From Lamellibrachia columna (taxonomy: Eukaryota > Annelida > Polychaeta > Sabellida > Siboglinidae), in the NCBI GenBank assembly GCA_963662155.1, contig OY759270.1:11359426-11423425 (forward strand): DNA of 64,000 bases, in the 5' to 3' direction. Below are positions 47,961 through 58,787 of this stretch, piece by piece. The translations under genes were made by a program, and so were the position numbers. Under the pieces are notes generated by a model. It did no database searches. It was given only the letters and a program-made list of their open reading frames with translations, and was not told the DNA's origin. Each line of letters starts with the position of its first letter. Position 1 is the first letter of the stretch.

Positions 47961-48546
47961 TTAACAGCTCCTGGAGTTGGCAGGGATCATTTCACTAACA
48001 GCTCCCAGGGCTGCTGTGATCATTTTACTAACAGCTCCCGGAGTTGGCGGGGATCATGTCACTAACAGCTCCCAGAGCTGGTGTTGATCTTTTAACAGAC
48101 AGCTCCTGGAGCTGGTGGGGATCGTTTCACTAACAGCCACCAGAGCTGCCAGAGATCATATCACTAACATCTCCTGAGCTGGTGGGGATCATTTTACTAA
48201 CAGCTCCTGGAGCTGGTGGGGATCATTTCACTAATGGCTCCCGGAGCTGGTGGGATCATTTCATTAATAGCTCATGCAGCTAGTAGGTATCATTTCACTA
48301 AGAGCTCCTGGAGCTGGTGGGGATCATTTCACTAACAGCTCCTGATCTGGTGGGGAACATTTCACTAACTGCTCCTGATCTGGTGGGGAACATTTCACTA
48401 ACAGCTCCTGATCTGGTGGGGAACATTTCACTAACAGCTCCTGGAGCTGGTGGTGATCATTTCACTAACAGCTCCTGGAGTTGGCCGGGATCATTTCACT
48501 AACAGCTCCTGAGCTGGTGGGGATCATTTTACTAAAAGTTCCTGGA
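47961..48546 (+). repeat. 34-bp minisatellite, ~17 units
   Basis: The unit is about ACAGCTCCTGGAGCTGGTGG plus GGATCATTTCACTA, with substitutions and small indels between units. CTCCTGGAGCTGG is itself self-complementary (CTCCNGGAG). It runs directly into a (CGCA)n microsatellite. Confidence 0.93.
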
Positions 48547-48548
48547 GC

Positions 48549-48556
48549 AGCACACA

Positions 48557-48603
<47 letters not shown>
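48549..48603. repeat. (CGCA)n microsatellite
   Basis: About 13 uninterrupted CGCA/ACGC tetranucleotides. Confidence 0.97.
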
Positions 48604-49363
48604 TGAGATAATCTGAGATAAAACACAGATGTTTACATATATTATGTATAGAATAAAATTAAGCTGTTAAATTTATTTGTGGTCACATCACGTATTATCA
48701 TTGGGTTAGATGAGAAATAAAAAATGCTCTGGTTTAACCATACTTTTATTTCCACTTGCATGTTGGATTTAGGTAAATTTTCAGCATTCTACAGCTGCTG
48801 GTGTCGTTTCCATAGTGTCAGTTTCACACCAGTGGCTCTTTGGCTGCAGGGATATTTTTTAGTTTTTCCAGAAGCTGAGTTTGACTACTAAGGTACTTGA
48901 TGGCTCAGAGATTAGTTGCGTAGCGCAATACGTTCAACTGGATGTCCTGGCTATAGCAACATTATGCTAACCAGACAGGGGCTTATGACTGATAATTTAC
49001 ATCTGCAGATTATATTTCTGTTCCTTAATGGTATTTATGTGTAAAATATGTAAAAAGACATCTTTTCTGCATGATACAGCTGTATTGTGCAATTGGCAAT
49101 GAACTGGTTTACTGTGAGGATTATCTTTTTATACTATTTTATCAAGTTTATACCCTTTATTTCTACTACTTCCGTTAAGTTTGATTAACATACAAAAGGT
49201 TTCAGGGCAAAATGAGATAAATCCATTTTTTTTTAGAAAAAAATCACTTCTGTGTTTCATCTTCAGGATGTAGATGGAAACTTGTACGTGATATTGGAAT
49301 GAATTTCACCCATTCAGAAATGTTGGCGTTTATCAGAAATAATTTAATAGTTTGTCTGAAACA

Positions 49364-49619
49364 TACATGCCCTAATTAGTGTACACCCATTTTTAATCAG
49401 CACGATCCATAATTATTGTGATTTGACTAGTGTGGAACAACTGAAAAGTGTCGCCATCTGGTGTTAAACAGGTGGCACTACTTTTCAGTTGTTCTACACT
49501 AGTTACCAAATGACACCACTAGTGTTAAACAGTTACCTTATCGTCTAGAGAAACAAACTTTGGTGTACGCTTGTAACAATAGATTCCTTGACATTTTTTC
49601 GTGGTCCAATTTTTTTCAA
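49364..49619 (-). mobile_element. Repeat R-A, copy 3 (uninterrupted; inverted)
   Basis: Reverse-complement copy with ACTAGTGTGGAACAACTG paired to CAGTTGTTCTACACTAGT around a short loop. The loop contains GGTGTTAAACAG, the unoccupied TTAA equivalent of the piggyBac insertion site. Confidence 0.85.
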
Positions 49620-49962
49620 GGTTAAATTTTTCGTTAAATAAGCGTGGAATGAGATGAGCGAAAAATCAAATTGAATAGCGACCTTTAACCTCCTGGTCTG
49701 TAGGGTTGTCATCGTTTTAGGTGTTTTGTGAATCTGGTTCTTGTCCCGGGGGGGTTACCTGCGACAGGTTGTTGTGTCTCTGATGCTGTACCTGGAGGGA
49801 ACATGTATTCTCACCTGCTAAACAGGATGGCCCTGTGGGTATAAATGGTTCGGGGGAAAGGAAATTTGTACGTACAGTCACTGAGTGTCTTCACAAACTG
49901 TGCAGCAGATAATCGGTGTTTTATTTGACTGGTTTGAGGTTCATTGCCTGGACAAGCAAAGG

Positions 49963-50276
49963 CAAAGGTACCGTAGTACATAGTACTGTATCCAGTCCAT
50001 GGGACTGCTCAAAGCGCTTTACACTTCACCCCCTGGCAGACCTGTTCATTCCAACGCCATCTCGACTTTTCTGGGAAGCATTCAGCCGTGCTGCAAGACT
50101 TCGTTCCGATATCCATCTCTGTCTGTAGCCAGGTACTCATTTATACAGCTGAGTGAACTGTGGCAACGTGGGGTGAACGAAATTACCAAAGCTTCGAAAT
50201 GGTGGCAAGAGAATTTGAACTTGGGTTCTCTCAATTGAGAGGCTGACGTTCTAACTGCTACGCTACCGCGCCCCAC
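49963..50276 (-). mobile_element. tRNA-derived SINE, near full length
   Basis: On the minus strand it begins TGGGGCGCGGTAGCGTAG, with an A-box-like region, a cloverleaf-like GTCAGCCTCTCAATTGAGAG segment, and a B-box GTTCAAATTC. The shared body follows (GTTCACCCCACGTTGC, TATAAATGAGTACCTGGC, GTTGGAATGAACAGG, GGGGGTGAAGTGTA), ending in a GGTACCTTT tail. Pol III promoter boxes would drive it, but it depends on a LINE for mobility. Confidence 0.87.
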
Positions 50277-50358
50277 AACTAGTGTATGTAGTTCCCATAC
50301 ATATACATAGCTGGTGATAGGTCGTGATTTTGTTCTAGGATATTGATATTATCAAGTG

Positions 50359-50690
50359 TGGGGCGCAGTAACATGGTGGTTGGAATGTCAGACTCTTAGT
50401 CGAAAGGACTGAGGTATGAATCCTCTTGCTGCCATTTCATAGTTTGGGAAGTTTTGTACACTCCACGTTGCCTCAGTTCACTCGGCTGTATAAATGAGTA
50501 CCTGACTATAGACAGCGGTGGATATGCGAACAAATAGTCTTTGTTCAGTAATTGCAGCCTGGCTGAATGCTTCTCAGGGAAGACGAGTTGGTATTGGAAT
50601 GAACTACCCGGTAGTCTACCAGGGGGTGAAGTTTAAAACAGTACAACTTACCGTTACCTTTTATGTTTACCTTTTACCCATATATGTGTT
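50359..50690 (+). mobile_element. tRNA-derived SINE, near full length
   Basis: The head GGGGCGCAGTAACATGGTGG (A-box region) is followed by GACTCTTAGTC and the B-box GGTATGAATCC. The conserved body CGTTGCCTCAGTTCACTCGG, GTATAAATGAGTACCTGAC, GGGGGTGAAGT and a TTACCTTTTATG tail follow. It lies head-to-head with the copy at 49963-50276, about 82 bp away. Confidence 0.87.
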
Positions 50691-50912
50691 GAGTTAGTGT
50701 TTCAATGAACGGGAGGGAGGAGGGGGCTGGATTGAGGGGGCAGGGGAGGAGGGGGTTGGTGTGGAGGGGGCTGGGGTGGAGGAGTGAAGTATGCAAATAA
50801 TTTATGGATTATTAATTTCCTGTGATCGTTTGGTGATTGATGAACACTATAGTCAAATCAGAAACTGTGCTAGAGAATGTTCATCGAACAAATACATTTA
50901 GGACTGATGCTT

Positions 50913-51180
50913 GAGGGTCAATGGGAAGAAGGGTCAGTTGGAAGAAGGGTCTGTGGGAAGAAGGGTATGTTGGAAGAAGGGTCAGTGGGAAGAAGGGTCA
51001 TTAGGAAGAAGGGTCAGTTGGAAGAAGGGTCAGTTGGAAGAAGGGTCAGTGGGAAGAAGGGTCAGTGGGAAGAAGGGTCAGTTGGAAGAAAGGTCAGTGG
51101 GAAGAAGGGTCAGTTGGAAGAAAGGTCAGTGGGAAGAAGGGTCAGTGGGAAGAAGGGTCAGTGGGAAGAAGGGTCGGTAG
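50913..51180 (+). repeat. 18-bp minisatellite, ~15 units
   Basis: Unit GGGTCAGTKGGAAGAA plus GG, with minor variants. It stays open as GRRVSGKKGQWEEGSV-type hexapeptide repeats. It lies about 120 bp upstream of R-E copy 5. Confidence 0.93.
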
Positions 51181-51299
51181 TAAGAACTGATGTGGACAGG
51201 TACAGGGATGGAGGAAAGGGCTACTGGGGAAAGATCATTATTTTCTTCCAGGTTCACTGTGGAGAAACAGTTTATGAAATGGGAAAAGTGCACAATTAC

Positions 51300-51795
51300 A
51301 GAGGTTTAAATATGCAGTTGCTGGTTGGCAGCCTATGCCCGTGTCAGTGACGGAAGGATCCCTGGTGGCAGTGACGGAAGGATCCCTGGTGTCAGTGACG
51401 GAAGGATCCCTGGTGTCAGTGACGGAAGGATCCCTGGTGTCAATGGTGGAAGGATCCCTGGTGTCAGTGACAAGGATCCCTGGTGTCAGTGACGGAAGGA
51501 TCCTCTGGTGTCAGTGACGGAAGGATCCCTGTGTACGAAGAGAGAATCTGGTTTGTTTGGACGACAAATGAAGGCAGCATCTTCCAAGTTGATTTTCTTG
51601 GAAATAAATTGTAGGATTTGACGAAAACGCTACTGAAAGTTGCTACTGAAGGTCACTACTGAAGGTTGGTGACAAGAGAAACATCAAAGTGGACAGTTTT
51701 TATTAAAATGGAATCGTAACTTTGTGCACAGCCAGCGGGGAATTGCCTGGCTAGCATTTAGCATTGGTTTCTATGGGGAAAAACAGTAATGATCT
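51300..51795 (+). repeat. Interspersed repeat R-E, copy 5, with 8-unit internal array
   Basis: The flank GCTGGTTGGCAGCCTATG precedes an array (51341-51533) of a 24-bp unit containing CAGTGACGGAAGGATCCCTG. The R-E downstream block follows: GTGTACGAAGAGAGAATCTG, GGATTTGACGAAAACGCTAC, CAGTTTTTATTAAAATGG. The same flanks enclose one unit at 441-760 and about 26 units (inverted) at 18.3 kb. ACTGAAGGTYRCTACTGAAG is also duplicated at about 51630-51690. Confidence 0.85.
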
Positions 51796-52377
51796 GTAGC
51801 CAACTGTATAAATTTTGCCTGCTTCAGTTGATCTGATCCAATAGTTGCAAGGTATGTATAAACTATAAACCCTGCAAGGAAGGCAATACCCCTACATTTC
51901 TTATGCCCCTGGGTATACTTACCTGTTGTCCAGCAACACATAAATTATAAACTGACAATGTTTATGTAATTAATTTAACATCTGAACAGCCCTGAAAGGT
52001 TTATCCACAGACTTCACTGCAGTGGCCATTTGTGGTCAGTAAACAAGGCCCCTCTGACCGCTGGGTCAAAGAGCCCGGTCAGTCATCCAGTGATGTACAT
52101 GTCAGTGATGGCCATTCATGTGGTCAATGGCTGAGTGATGTGTTCCTAGGCACAGACGTCAAACAAGAAAGTCCATCATCCCAGCTGACAGGGGAATCTA
52201 CTTGGTGGTCAAATTGTAGTGTCAGGTTGGAGGTTTTCCTGGGAGGAATCTCGCACCAAGGCAGGCAGTGATGCTATTAATGGGAGCTGTCAAAAGTGGA
52301 GGTGTTAATAATGTCTTCTCAGGATTCGACTTGACTTATAACACCTGTATGCATGTGTGAATTGTGCAGTATGCTAT

Positions 52378-52515
52378 GTGTGTCGCTCAGTGGTTTGAAG
52401 GCTGCACTGTCATCGAGACTACCAGGGTTTGAGTTGACCTGTAACTGCAAACTGCAAACTTGAGCAATTTCGATCAGTTAGCTGTATAAACGAGTACCTG
52501 GCAATAGATGGAATA
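52378..52515 (+). mobile_element. tRNA-derived SINE, 3'-truncated head fragment
   Basis: It starts GTGTCGCTCAGTGGTTTGAA (A-box region), has the B-box-like GGGTTTGAGTT and continues into GAGCAATTTCGATCAGTTAG and GTATAAACGAGTACCTGGC before homology stops. Confidence 0.7.
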
Positions 52516-53014
52516 GATGGTGGAATTTATTTATAATTAATATACAACGTTTGTTCATCTTTCTGTTTCTTTCCTTAGTACATCACAGTTGACAGAACAA
52601 ATTATGCAGTTTCTGCTGCATTTATAGTTGACCTCAGTCAACTTGGGGTCTGACCTTGAATTTCACATCATTGCAAAGTAGCAGCTGTAGAAATGTAAAC
52701 ATGTAAGAATGTAGAATAAGTCAGACCACCACATGTTTCTCTATGGACAAACAGTCAGCTTGTTTGGAATTCCTGAAGATGGATGCATACCAGAAATTGC
52801 TTTCATCAACAGCAGAAACTCATGCAGTTGCATCATTTGGGACAGAATTCTGTATTGCTAGATTAGAATTATACATTCAAAACAAGGGGTTAGAAGCTAG
52901 AAAATGTTATCCCCTCAGCTGAACTGGGCTATAGCAGCGATTCATAAGTTTGGAGCAGTTTTGTGCTTTTGTCTAACAGAATACAGTATCAGGAAGTACT
53001 CATACTCATACAAA

Positions 53015-53230
53015 TTATCTACAGATTCTGTAAATGCAGGCAGTGTGAATATGTAATAAAATATGTTTAAAATATGAATATGTATATAAAAAATTGAGAA
53101 ATATCTCAGAAGGGTTATTTATACATAGAGGAACAATTGTTGGACTCTCGATAAGCCAAAGGCTTCCTTGTTCACTTGTCACATAGGCCTTTTGCCTTCA
53201 ATGGCGGTCTTCTTAAATCTTGTTAATGTC
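53015..53230 (+). mobile_element. LINE family R-B, 3' end
   Basis: It begins with a codon run equivalent to YKLSTDSVNAGSVNM, the tail of the reverse-transcriptase frame. The shared 3' region follows (TTGTTGGACTCTCGATAAGC, CAAAGGCTTCCTTG), and it ends CTTCTTAAATCTTGTTAATG. Confidence 0.75.
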
Positions 53231-55060
53231 AATATTTCACTTCCTCCAAGGTTATGTTTGGTACGAGGACAAAACCTAATCCTGATCCAGCTGGGTCCGG
53301 ATACAGGCAGTAAAGGTGATGGGAAAAAAACGAGTGTGAAATAAGGACTCTATGCACTTTGTGGGAATCTCACATCTGTCAATGTGTGCTACGCTGCAGT
53401 CTCTAGATCAACCTGCATGCTATCGTTCATTCAATACAGCATACGGCAAGTTCGAGGAGAGAATGCTGTCTCTGCGTCTGGAGGGATTATAATATCACAA
53501 CAACAACAACAACAAAAACAACAATCGGGTGTGCATGGTTTTGGAGAGACATGATTTGATGAAGAACAACAAAATCATTGAGCAGTTTTCAAGCAGCAGG
53601 TGTTAAAAAGGAAACAAGAGGAAAAAGAAAAACATAGAATTCCTAGTAGAACTACCTGCGCAGAAACACTATTGACAAAATAAGTACAGTGACGTGGAAG
53701 AGTGTCAACTAAGCTGCTTTGATGCACCCAGGCACTCGGAAGAGTCCTGGGAGCTGTCATCCATCCCATGGGAAACATCCAGAAGTCAGATGAGGGCAAG
53801 ACACCAGACACCCATCAAAGACATTTAGTGGCATCAGTTTCAGCAACATCAGAAGCCTGGGATGTATACGGCAATGAGAAGATGCACATGAAATGGCCAG
53901 ATTGAAAGGGGCGTTTATACAGTACAGTGGGGGATCTACTGCTTATCGCTCATTTTTCAGACATCCTCTCGATTTCCAAACAAAATCTCCTATTTTTGTT
54001 GTTTTTTATTAGTTTTTATTTATTTATTTTTTATTCATTCAAAATAATTGTCAATCAAACATGTTTTCCTCTCTGTCTTATTCCCTCCAGAATGTTTTCC
54101 TCTATAAAGGAATCCATTTAAAGAAGCTTTTTTTAAATTTCTTTCTTTTGATTGTTCATATCTGATATTATTTGTTAATTTCTAACACCCCCCCACCCCA
54201 ACAAAGCTCACCCTTGCCCTGCCACATGCCCTGTTTTATGTTCTCCATCAGGGAAATAAACACTTGTCTCATCCCTGTCCCTGTTAATTTGCCTCATTTC
54301 CCTCCACCCACTAGACCTTTCCCTGCCCCTTTATTTCATCTGAAGTGTTTGATATAAGGTTAATCCATCATTGACATTCTTGGCACAGGCCTAGAGTGAT
54401 GATAGCCAAAACAGGGCTGGGGGTTCATATTAAGGCACACTGGTAATCAAATATAGAGTGCATTAAGGCAGGTCTAGGTTTGAGTCATGTAATGCTCCTG
54501 GTGTAGAAAATGTGGACCATCTCAAATGTGGATATTTATGTTTAACCTTTGGTTAATGTGATTTACCTGCACTGAACTAACATTGTGATATATTCATATA
54601 TTCCCTGAGTGTGTTATATACAGACATAGACCCTAATGCAGTTATTCCCAAACAGTATTCCCATAATTATTCCAAGGGAATCAAAAATCGCCCAGCTAAT
54701 AACAGTGGCGCCATCTCAGTAGACGATCATTACTCAGCACATCACTTCTGCATTTGTGATATGCAGTTGTGAATCGGTTGGCATCAAATTGGAAAACGCT
54801 TTCTATTTTCATAAATTTGTGCCATATTGCTGTCTAGGAAGATAACTTGGGTAATGGATTTTACCATCAGCCACTGGGAATTTGGAGATTTTTTTACTTG
54901 TGATCTGTCAGATACATACGAGCAGCAACAGCTGACAAATTAAAAAGGTATTCCATGAGAGCCTGTAACACTGATGTCAAGAAACAGGGTAAGGAATTCT
55001 TTTATCTACTGGTGCTTGTTCAACCAGTAGTGGTTATTCACGTGTGCACTCATAAAGATA
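53231..55060. other. No recognised gene
   Basis: Unassigned. It contains a short (ACA)n run at 53498-53524 and T-rich stretches at 53990-54050. Confidence 0.5.
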
Positions 55061-55061
55061 T

Positions 55062-55210
55062 TAGAAAGCAATAATTTACACTTTGGAGCAAAAATTTAAA
55101 CGAATGCGACGTTTCGACCTGTCTACTATGGACCTTGTTCACGAGACGGGTCGAAACTTTGCATTCATTTCAATTTTTGCTCCAAAGTAAGTGTAAATTA
55201 TTACTTTCTA
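55062..55210. mobile_element. Foldback element: ~149-bp hairpin
   Basis: The left arm (TAGAAAGCAATAATTTACAC, TTTGGAGCAAAAATTTAAAC, GACGTTTCGACC) pairs with the right arm (GGTCGAAACTTTGC, CAATTTTTGCTCCAAAG, GTGTAAATTATTACTTTCTA). The arms are about 60 bp and enclose a loop of about 27 nt. It is non-coding. Confidence 0.88.
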
Positions 55211-55260
55211 TTGGAATCTTGGAGCCATGAACAATATATTTCATATCACAAATCACTTTT

Positions 55261-55524
55261 GAAAAAAATTGGGCCATAAAAAAGTTAAACGAATTTGTTC
55301 TTATAAATGTACAAAAAAATTTGTTTCTTTAGACAATAAGGCAGCTGTTTAACAGTAGTGGTGTCATTTGGTGACTTGTGTAGAACAACTGAAAAGTGGT
55401 GCCAAATGTTTAACACCAGATGGAGGCACAGTAAGATTTTCCATACGAGTCATATTACAGTAATTAAGGATCATGCTGATTAAAAAAGAGGTGTATGCTA
55501 ATTAGGGCATGTATGCGTAATAGG
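55261..55524 (+). mobile_element. Repeat R-A, copy 2 (uninterrupted)
   Basis: It aligns end to end with 45410-46346 minus its 665-bp insert. It reads GAAAAGTGGTGCCAAATGTT and then TAACACCAGATGG across the site where copy 1 carries the MITE. Confidence 0.85.
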
Positions 55525-55939
55525 TCGAATACAGTATTCAGTCATCATACATTGTAATAACTGTCTTAATGTGTACCTTTGTTCTAGTAATCCTTTTATT
55601 TTATATACATTGACTTTTCATTTATTTAGAGTAAGTTCTTATGTAAAATATATACGCACATAATTTTAGCAAACACATATATTGTACCTGTTGTTCTTTT
55701 ATATAATCTTTTGATTACAAAGGAAATAAATAATAATAATTAGTATTATAATTTTGTTTTATTGTCCCCCTATCTGCCCAAAAAAATAAAAATGTGGAAT
55801 TGAACATTGTCCGATTTGTCACATCAGCCAATGAAATTTTTTGTAAAGGTTTCAGTTGTCAACATCCAAGATATTCATTTCTAGTGGGCCACTGATTGAA
55901 TGGTTGTGAAATTTGATCTTGTCTTTTTTATAAGTTTTA

Positions 55940-56156
55940 TAGGATTTCTTTTAAAGATTTAACAAAACTGCCCTCTAAAGTAACAAGCTCCAGATGGCCC
56001 GTGCATTAAGAAACCACGTGCGTATTCACAGTCCTACAATGTTTTTATCTGTGTGCAGACTTTTATTTTAAGAGTTTTTTCACTGCTAAATTTTATGGAG
56101 TCTGATAGCAATTTATTACAGTTGGGTGAATGACTGGTTTTTGTATATCCAATCAG
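55940..56156 (-). mobile_element. LINE family R-B, probable 3' fragment
   Basis: On the minus strand GGGCCATCTGGAGCTTGTTA, a GGGCAGTTTTGTTAAATCTTT end and a preceding AT-rich 3' region resemble the R-B tail. It is more diverged than the other copies. Confidence 0.5.
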
Positions 56157-56394
56157 TGCTTTCCCTTTACTACTGCTATTTGAGCCTCTAGTTGTGCTTT
56201 CCCTTTACTACTGCTATTTGAGCCTCTAGTTGTGCTTTCCCTTTACTACTGCTATTTGAGCCTCTAGTTGTGCTTTCCCTTTACTACTGCTATTTGAGCC
56301 TCTAGTTGTGCTTTCCCTTTACTACTGCTATTTGAGCCTCTAGTTGTGCTTTCCCTTTACTACTGCTATTTGAGCCTCTAGTTGTGCTTTCTTC
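56157..56394 (+). repeat. 38-bp minisatellite, six identical units plus a partial
   Basis: Unit starts at 56157, 56195, 56233, 56271, 56309 and 56347 (TGCTTTCCCTTTACTACTGC...CCTCTAGTTG), with no differences by eye, and a broken seventh at 56385. A further 16-bp unit (CATGTAATGGCATCAA) is repeated three times at 56619-56666. Confidence 0.96.
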
Positions 56395-57089
56395 CATAAC
56401 CCTTTAGATACTAAGTCGGCCATTAATGGCTGAACGCGCAAATGCTGACTCAGCTTTTGGTGCCCAATCCAATGACTTTGAATGATCATATCAGTGGCAA
56501 GTTCTTTTGGATGGTGGTGAAACAAACATGATTGATGATAGATTGATGCCGTTTTTGACTGGTTCCCAGTATTTTGCAATTCAAGCCAACTCATCACTGT
56601 CTTTGTTTTATAGATTCTCATGTAATGGCATCAACATGTAATGGCATCAACATGTAATGGCATCAACCTGTAAACACAGATACAGTGGGAATGAAATACT
56701 TCATATTTTAGACTAGTTGGTAATAGTTAAATACTGTTTCTTGAGCTAATTTATTAAAATATTTATAGTAACTGTTAGTGATTTTTTTCCGATTCCATTT
56801 GTCATCGAGCAGTAAAGAGTACATCGTTCCTGCCGACTCATCCATTGACAATAAATATGCATTGCACATAGACTTATAATGTGCTCTCTTGTAGGGAATT
56901 CAATGTACCTTGAAATAAATGTAACTTGTATGTTTTCAGTCAAAAAAGTTATAGCTGAAAAACCAACCTCACCCAAGTTCCACAAAATAAACCATTTCTG
57001 TATGATTTCAACATATATATTGAAACATTTCATAGGATTTAAAGGGTTGAAAGTTTGAGGGAAATATTTCTGTTATGTCTCCATGAGCA

Positions 57090-57281
57090 TTAAATATTTG
57101 AAAACCATCGTTTTGTCTTTTCATAATATCCAGTTGTGAAATTTTTTAATGATACTGTTAGACCTGGCATAAAAGCTACGTTATGTTTTAACATATCTTC
57201 GTCATCCGTCAGATCATTATAAATAATTACACCTAAATATTTGTAATTTTCTACATATTCAAGTTTGCTATTGTTCATCAC
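57090..57281 (-). pseudogene. Non-LTR retrotransposon reverse transcriptase fragment
   Basis: The minus-strand frame includes KLEYVENYKYLGVIIYNDL and TDDEDMLKH, followed by a diverged segment and KNFTTGYYEKTK. The V-x-x-Y-K-Y-L-G-x-I/V-I block followed by a D-D-x-D-I helix lies just downstream of the catalytic palm in CR1/Rex1/jockey-like reverse transcriptases. Upstream, KIDNVWFSNH is consistent with the preceding segment but is interrupted by stops. Neither the catalytic YADD region nor an endonuclease is present. Confidence 0.82.
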
Positions 57282-58185
57282 GGCATTTTAGATGATAGCC
57301 TAGTGGTTTGAAAACCATACATTATCGATTTTAAGAATTATATATTTTTTCGTTTTCATAACCGTTACTATTATACAGTATTCTAAATTGGGTCTTACTG
57401 TTTGGAAAGATATACAGTGAACGTTTTCTCCTTATATTGTATATTCTTTTGATTACCAGGAACATCTAGCAGTAAGAACAGTTCTTGGTAATGGATACGT
57501 TTTGATTGTTACACCTCTGTTACACCTCTGTTACACACGCTACACAATGGACACATGTCTACAACAGGGTTATTTTACAAATCCCAATATTGTTCTCTAG
57601 AGACAGGTATCATGTGATATTCCTGAAAACATAGAAATGTCAGATTGTTTAGTAATATTATCCATGTCTGTCACTGTCTATAAACATATCCCAGTTCAGG
57701 TTTTAACAGGGAACAACATTTCAAACAAGGACACCTGAGGACACCCCTTCAGAAGCACTTTGTGGGATGAGAATACATTGTGACACAGTAAGGTTTTAGA
57801 TTGTGACATAGTAAGGTTTTGATGGATAGGGTTCTGGACATACCAGTAAGGGTTTGATGGATAGGGTTTGGGACATATTGGGAAGCAACTTGAAAAAGTT
57901 GGGTGATTAATGTGCAAAGTGAGGGTCCGAAAGGGCAAAGGGTTGAAAGGATGTGGGTAAAATTGATGTAATTATAATGGTAAAATAAATGGATGCTGTT
58001 GGAACTAAATGGATGGGTGTGGTGGAATGTCAGGGTGCCAATGGATGGCAACAGAGAGGGTAGGGCAGGGCGACACATTCCAGAGGGTAGTGTATTGACT
58101 AGATATCTAGGGGGAGTGGATTGGTAAACTAGAAACAAATACTGTGATAGAGGAGATGTATTTATTGAGATATAGGAGGGTAGTA

Positions 58186-58313
58186 TCTGGTCCATGGGAC
58201 CAGTCCAACCCTTTACATTACACTCCCTGGCACAAACCTGTTTGTTACTACAAGACCAACTGACTTCTCTGGGAAGCATTCAGCCATGCTGCAATTACTG
58301 TGCAGATTTTTCA

Positions 58314-58362
<49 letters not shown>

Positions 58363-58415
58363 GTATATATATATATATATGTATATATATCGACTGCTGC
58401 CAGGTACTCATTCAT
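58186..58415 (-). mobile_element. tRNA-derived SINE, 3' half, with internal (TA)n expansion
   Basis: It matches the minus-strand SINE tail: TCCATGGGACCAGTCCAACC, TTACACTCCCTGGCA, GGGAAGCATTCAGCCATGC, GCCAGGTACTCATTCATG. A (TA)n/(GTATA)n tract at 58316-58390 sits where other copies have a short CATATCC sequence, so it grew within the SINE. Confidence 0.8.
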
Positions 58416-58515
58416 GCCCACGTGTCGATTGAGAGGGTGGTGGTTTGATTCCACCTCGGCCCTTTCGAAACTTGGGCAATTTCGTTCACCTCACTTGTTT
58501 CTTTCAGAAGAGACA
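58416..58515 (+). mobile_element. SINE head fragment, opposite orientation
   Basis: It contains the B-box GGTTTGATTCC followed by CCTTTCGAAACTTGGGCAAT and TTCGTTCACCTCACTTG, in plus orientation. It directly abuts the inverted copy to its left. Confidence 0.7.
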
Positions 58516-58639
58516 GTAAATAACCGACTTCAGACAACTTTTGAAAGGATTTGCTGTAAATGGGTTTTCCATTGGCAACATGACAGCATCTGGACTGGCA
58601 TTTTAATGCCATTTTTCACAACGATTGCGATCAAGTGGC

Positions 58640-58787
58640 GAGAGACTCCAAACTTGGTCCCTTCTGTGTGGTGTCCAGAGGAAGTAAAAGATTGCCCATG
58701 CTTCGAAATTGAAGCTAATGGATTTGAACTGTGGTCCTTTCAACTGAGAGTCCTACGTTCTAATCACTGGACCTCACAATTGTGGAG
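58640..58787 (-). mobile_element. SINE head fragment, minus orientation
   Basis: On the minus strand: TGAGGTCCAGTGATTAGAAC (A-box region), GGACTCTCAGTTGAAAGGAC, the B-box AGTTCAAATCC and TTCGAAGCATGGGCAATC. A 42-bp unit (GTGGGAAGTGTGTCCCTATG...) is duplicated just downstream at about 58807-58886. Confidence 0.72.

Noticed and set aside
50359..50440. Functional tRNA gene
   Set aside because: The A- and B-box regions are present, but the acceptor stem does not pair cleanly and the same head occurs in several copies attached to one SINE body.
55062..55210. Hammerhead ribozyme (as in Penelope-like elements)
   Set aside because: A GAAAC-like segment exists, but no CTGATGA core is found in the right position on either strand.
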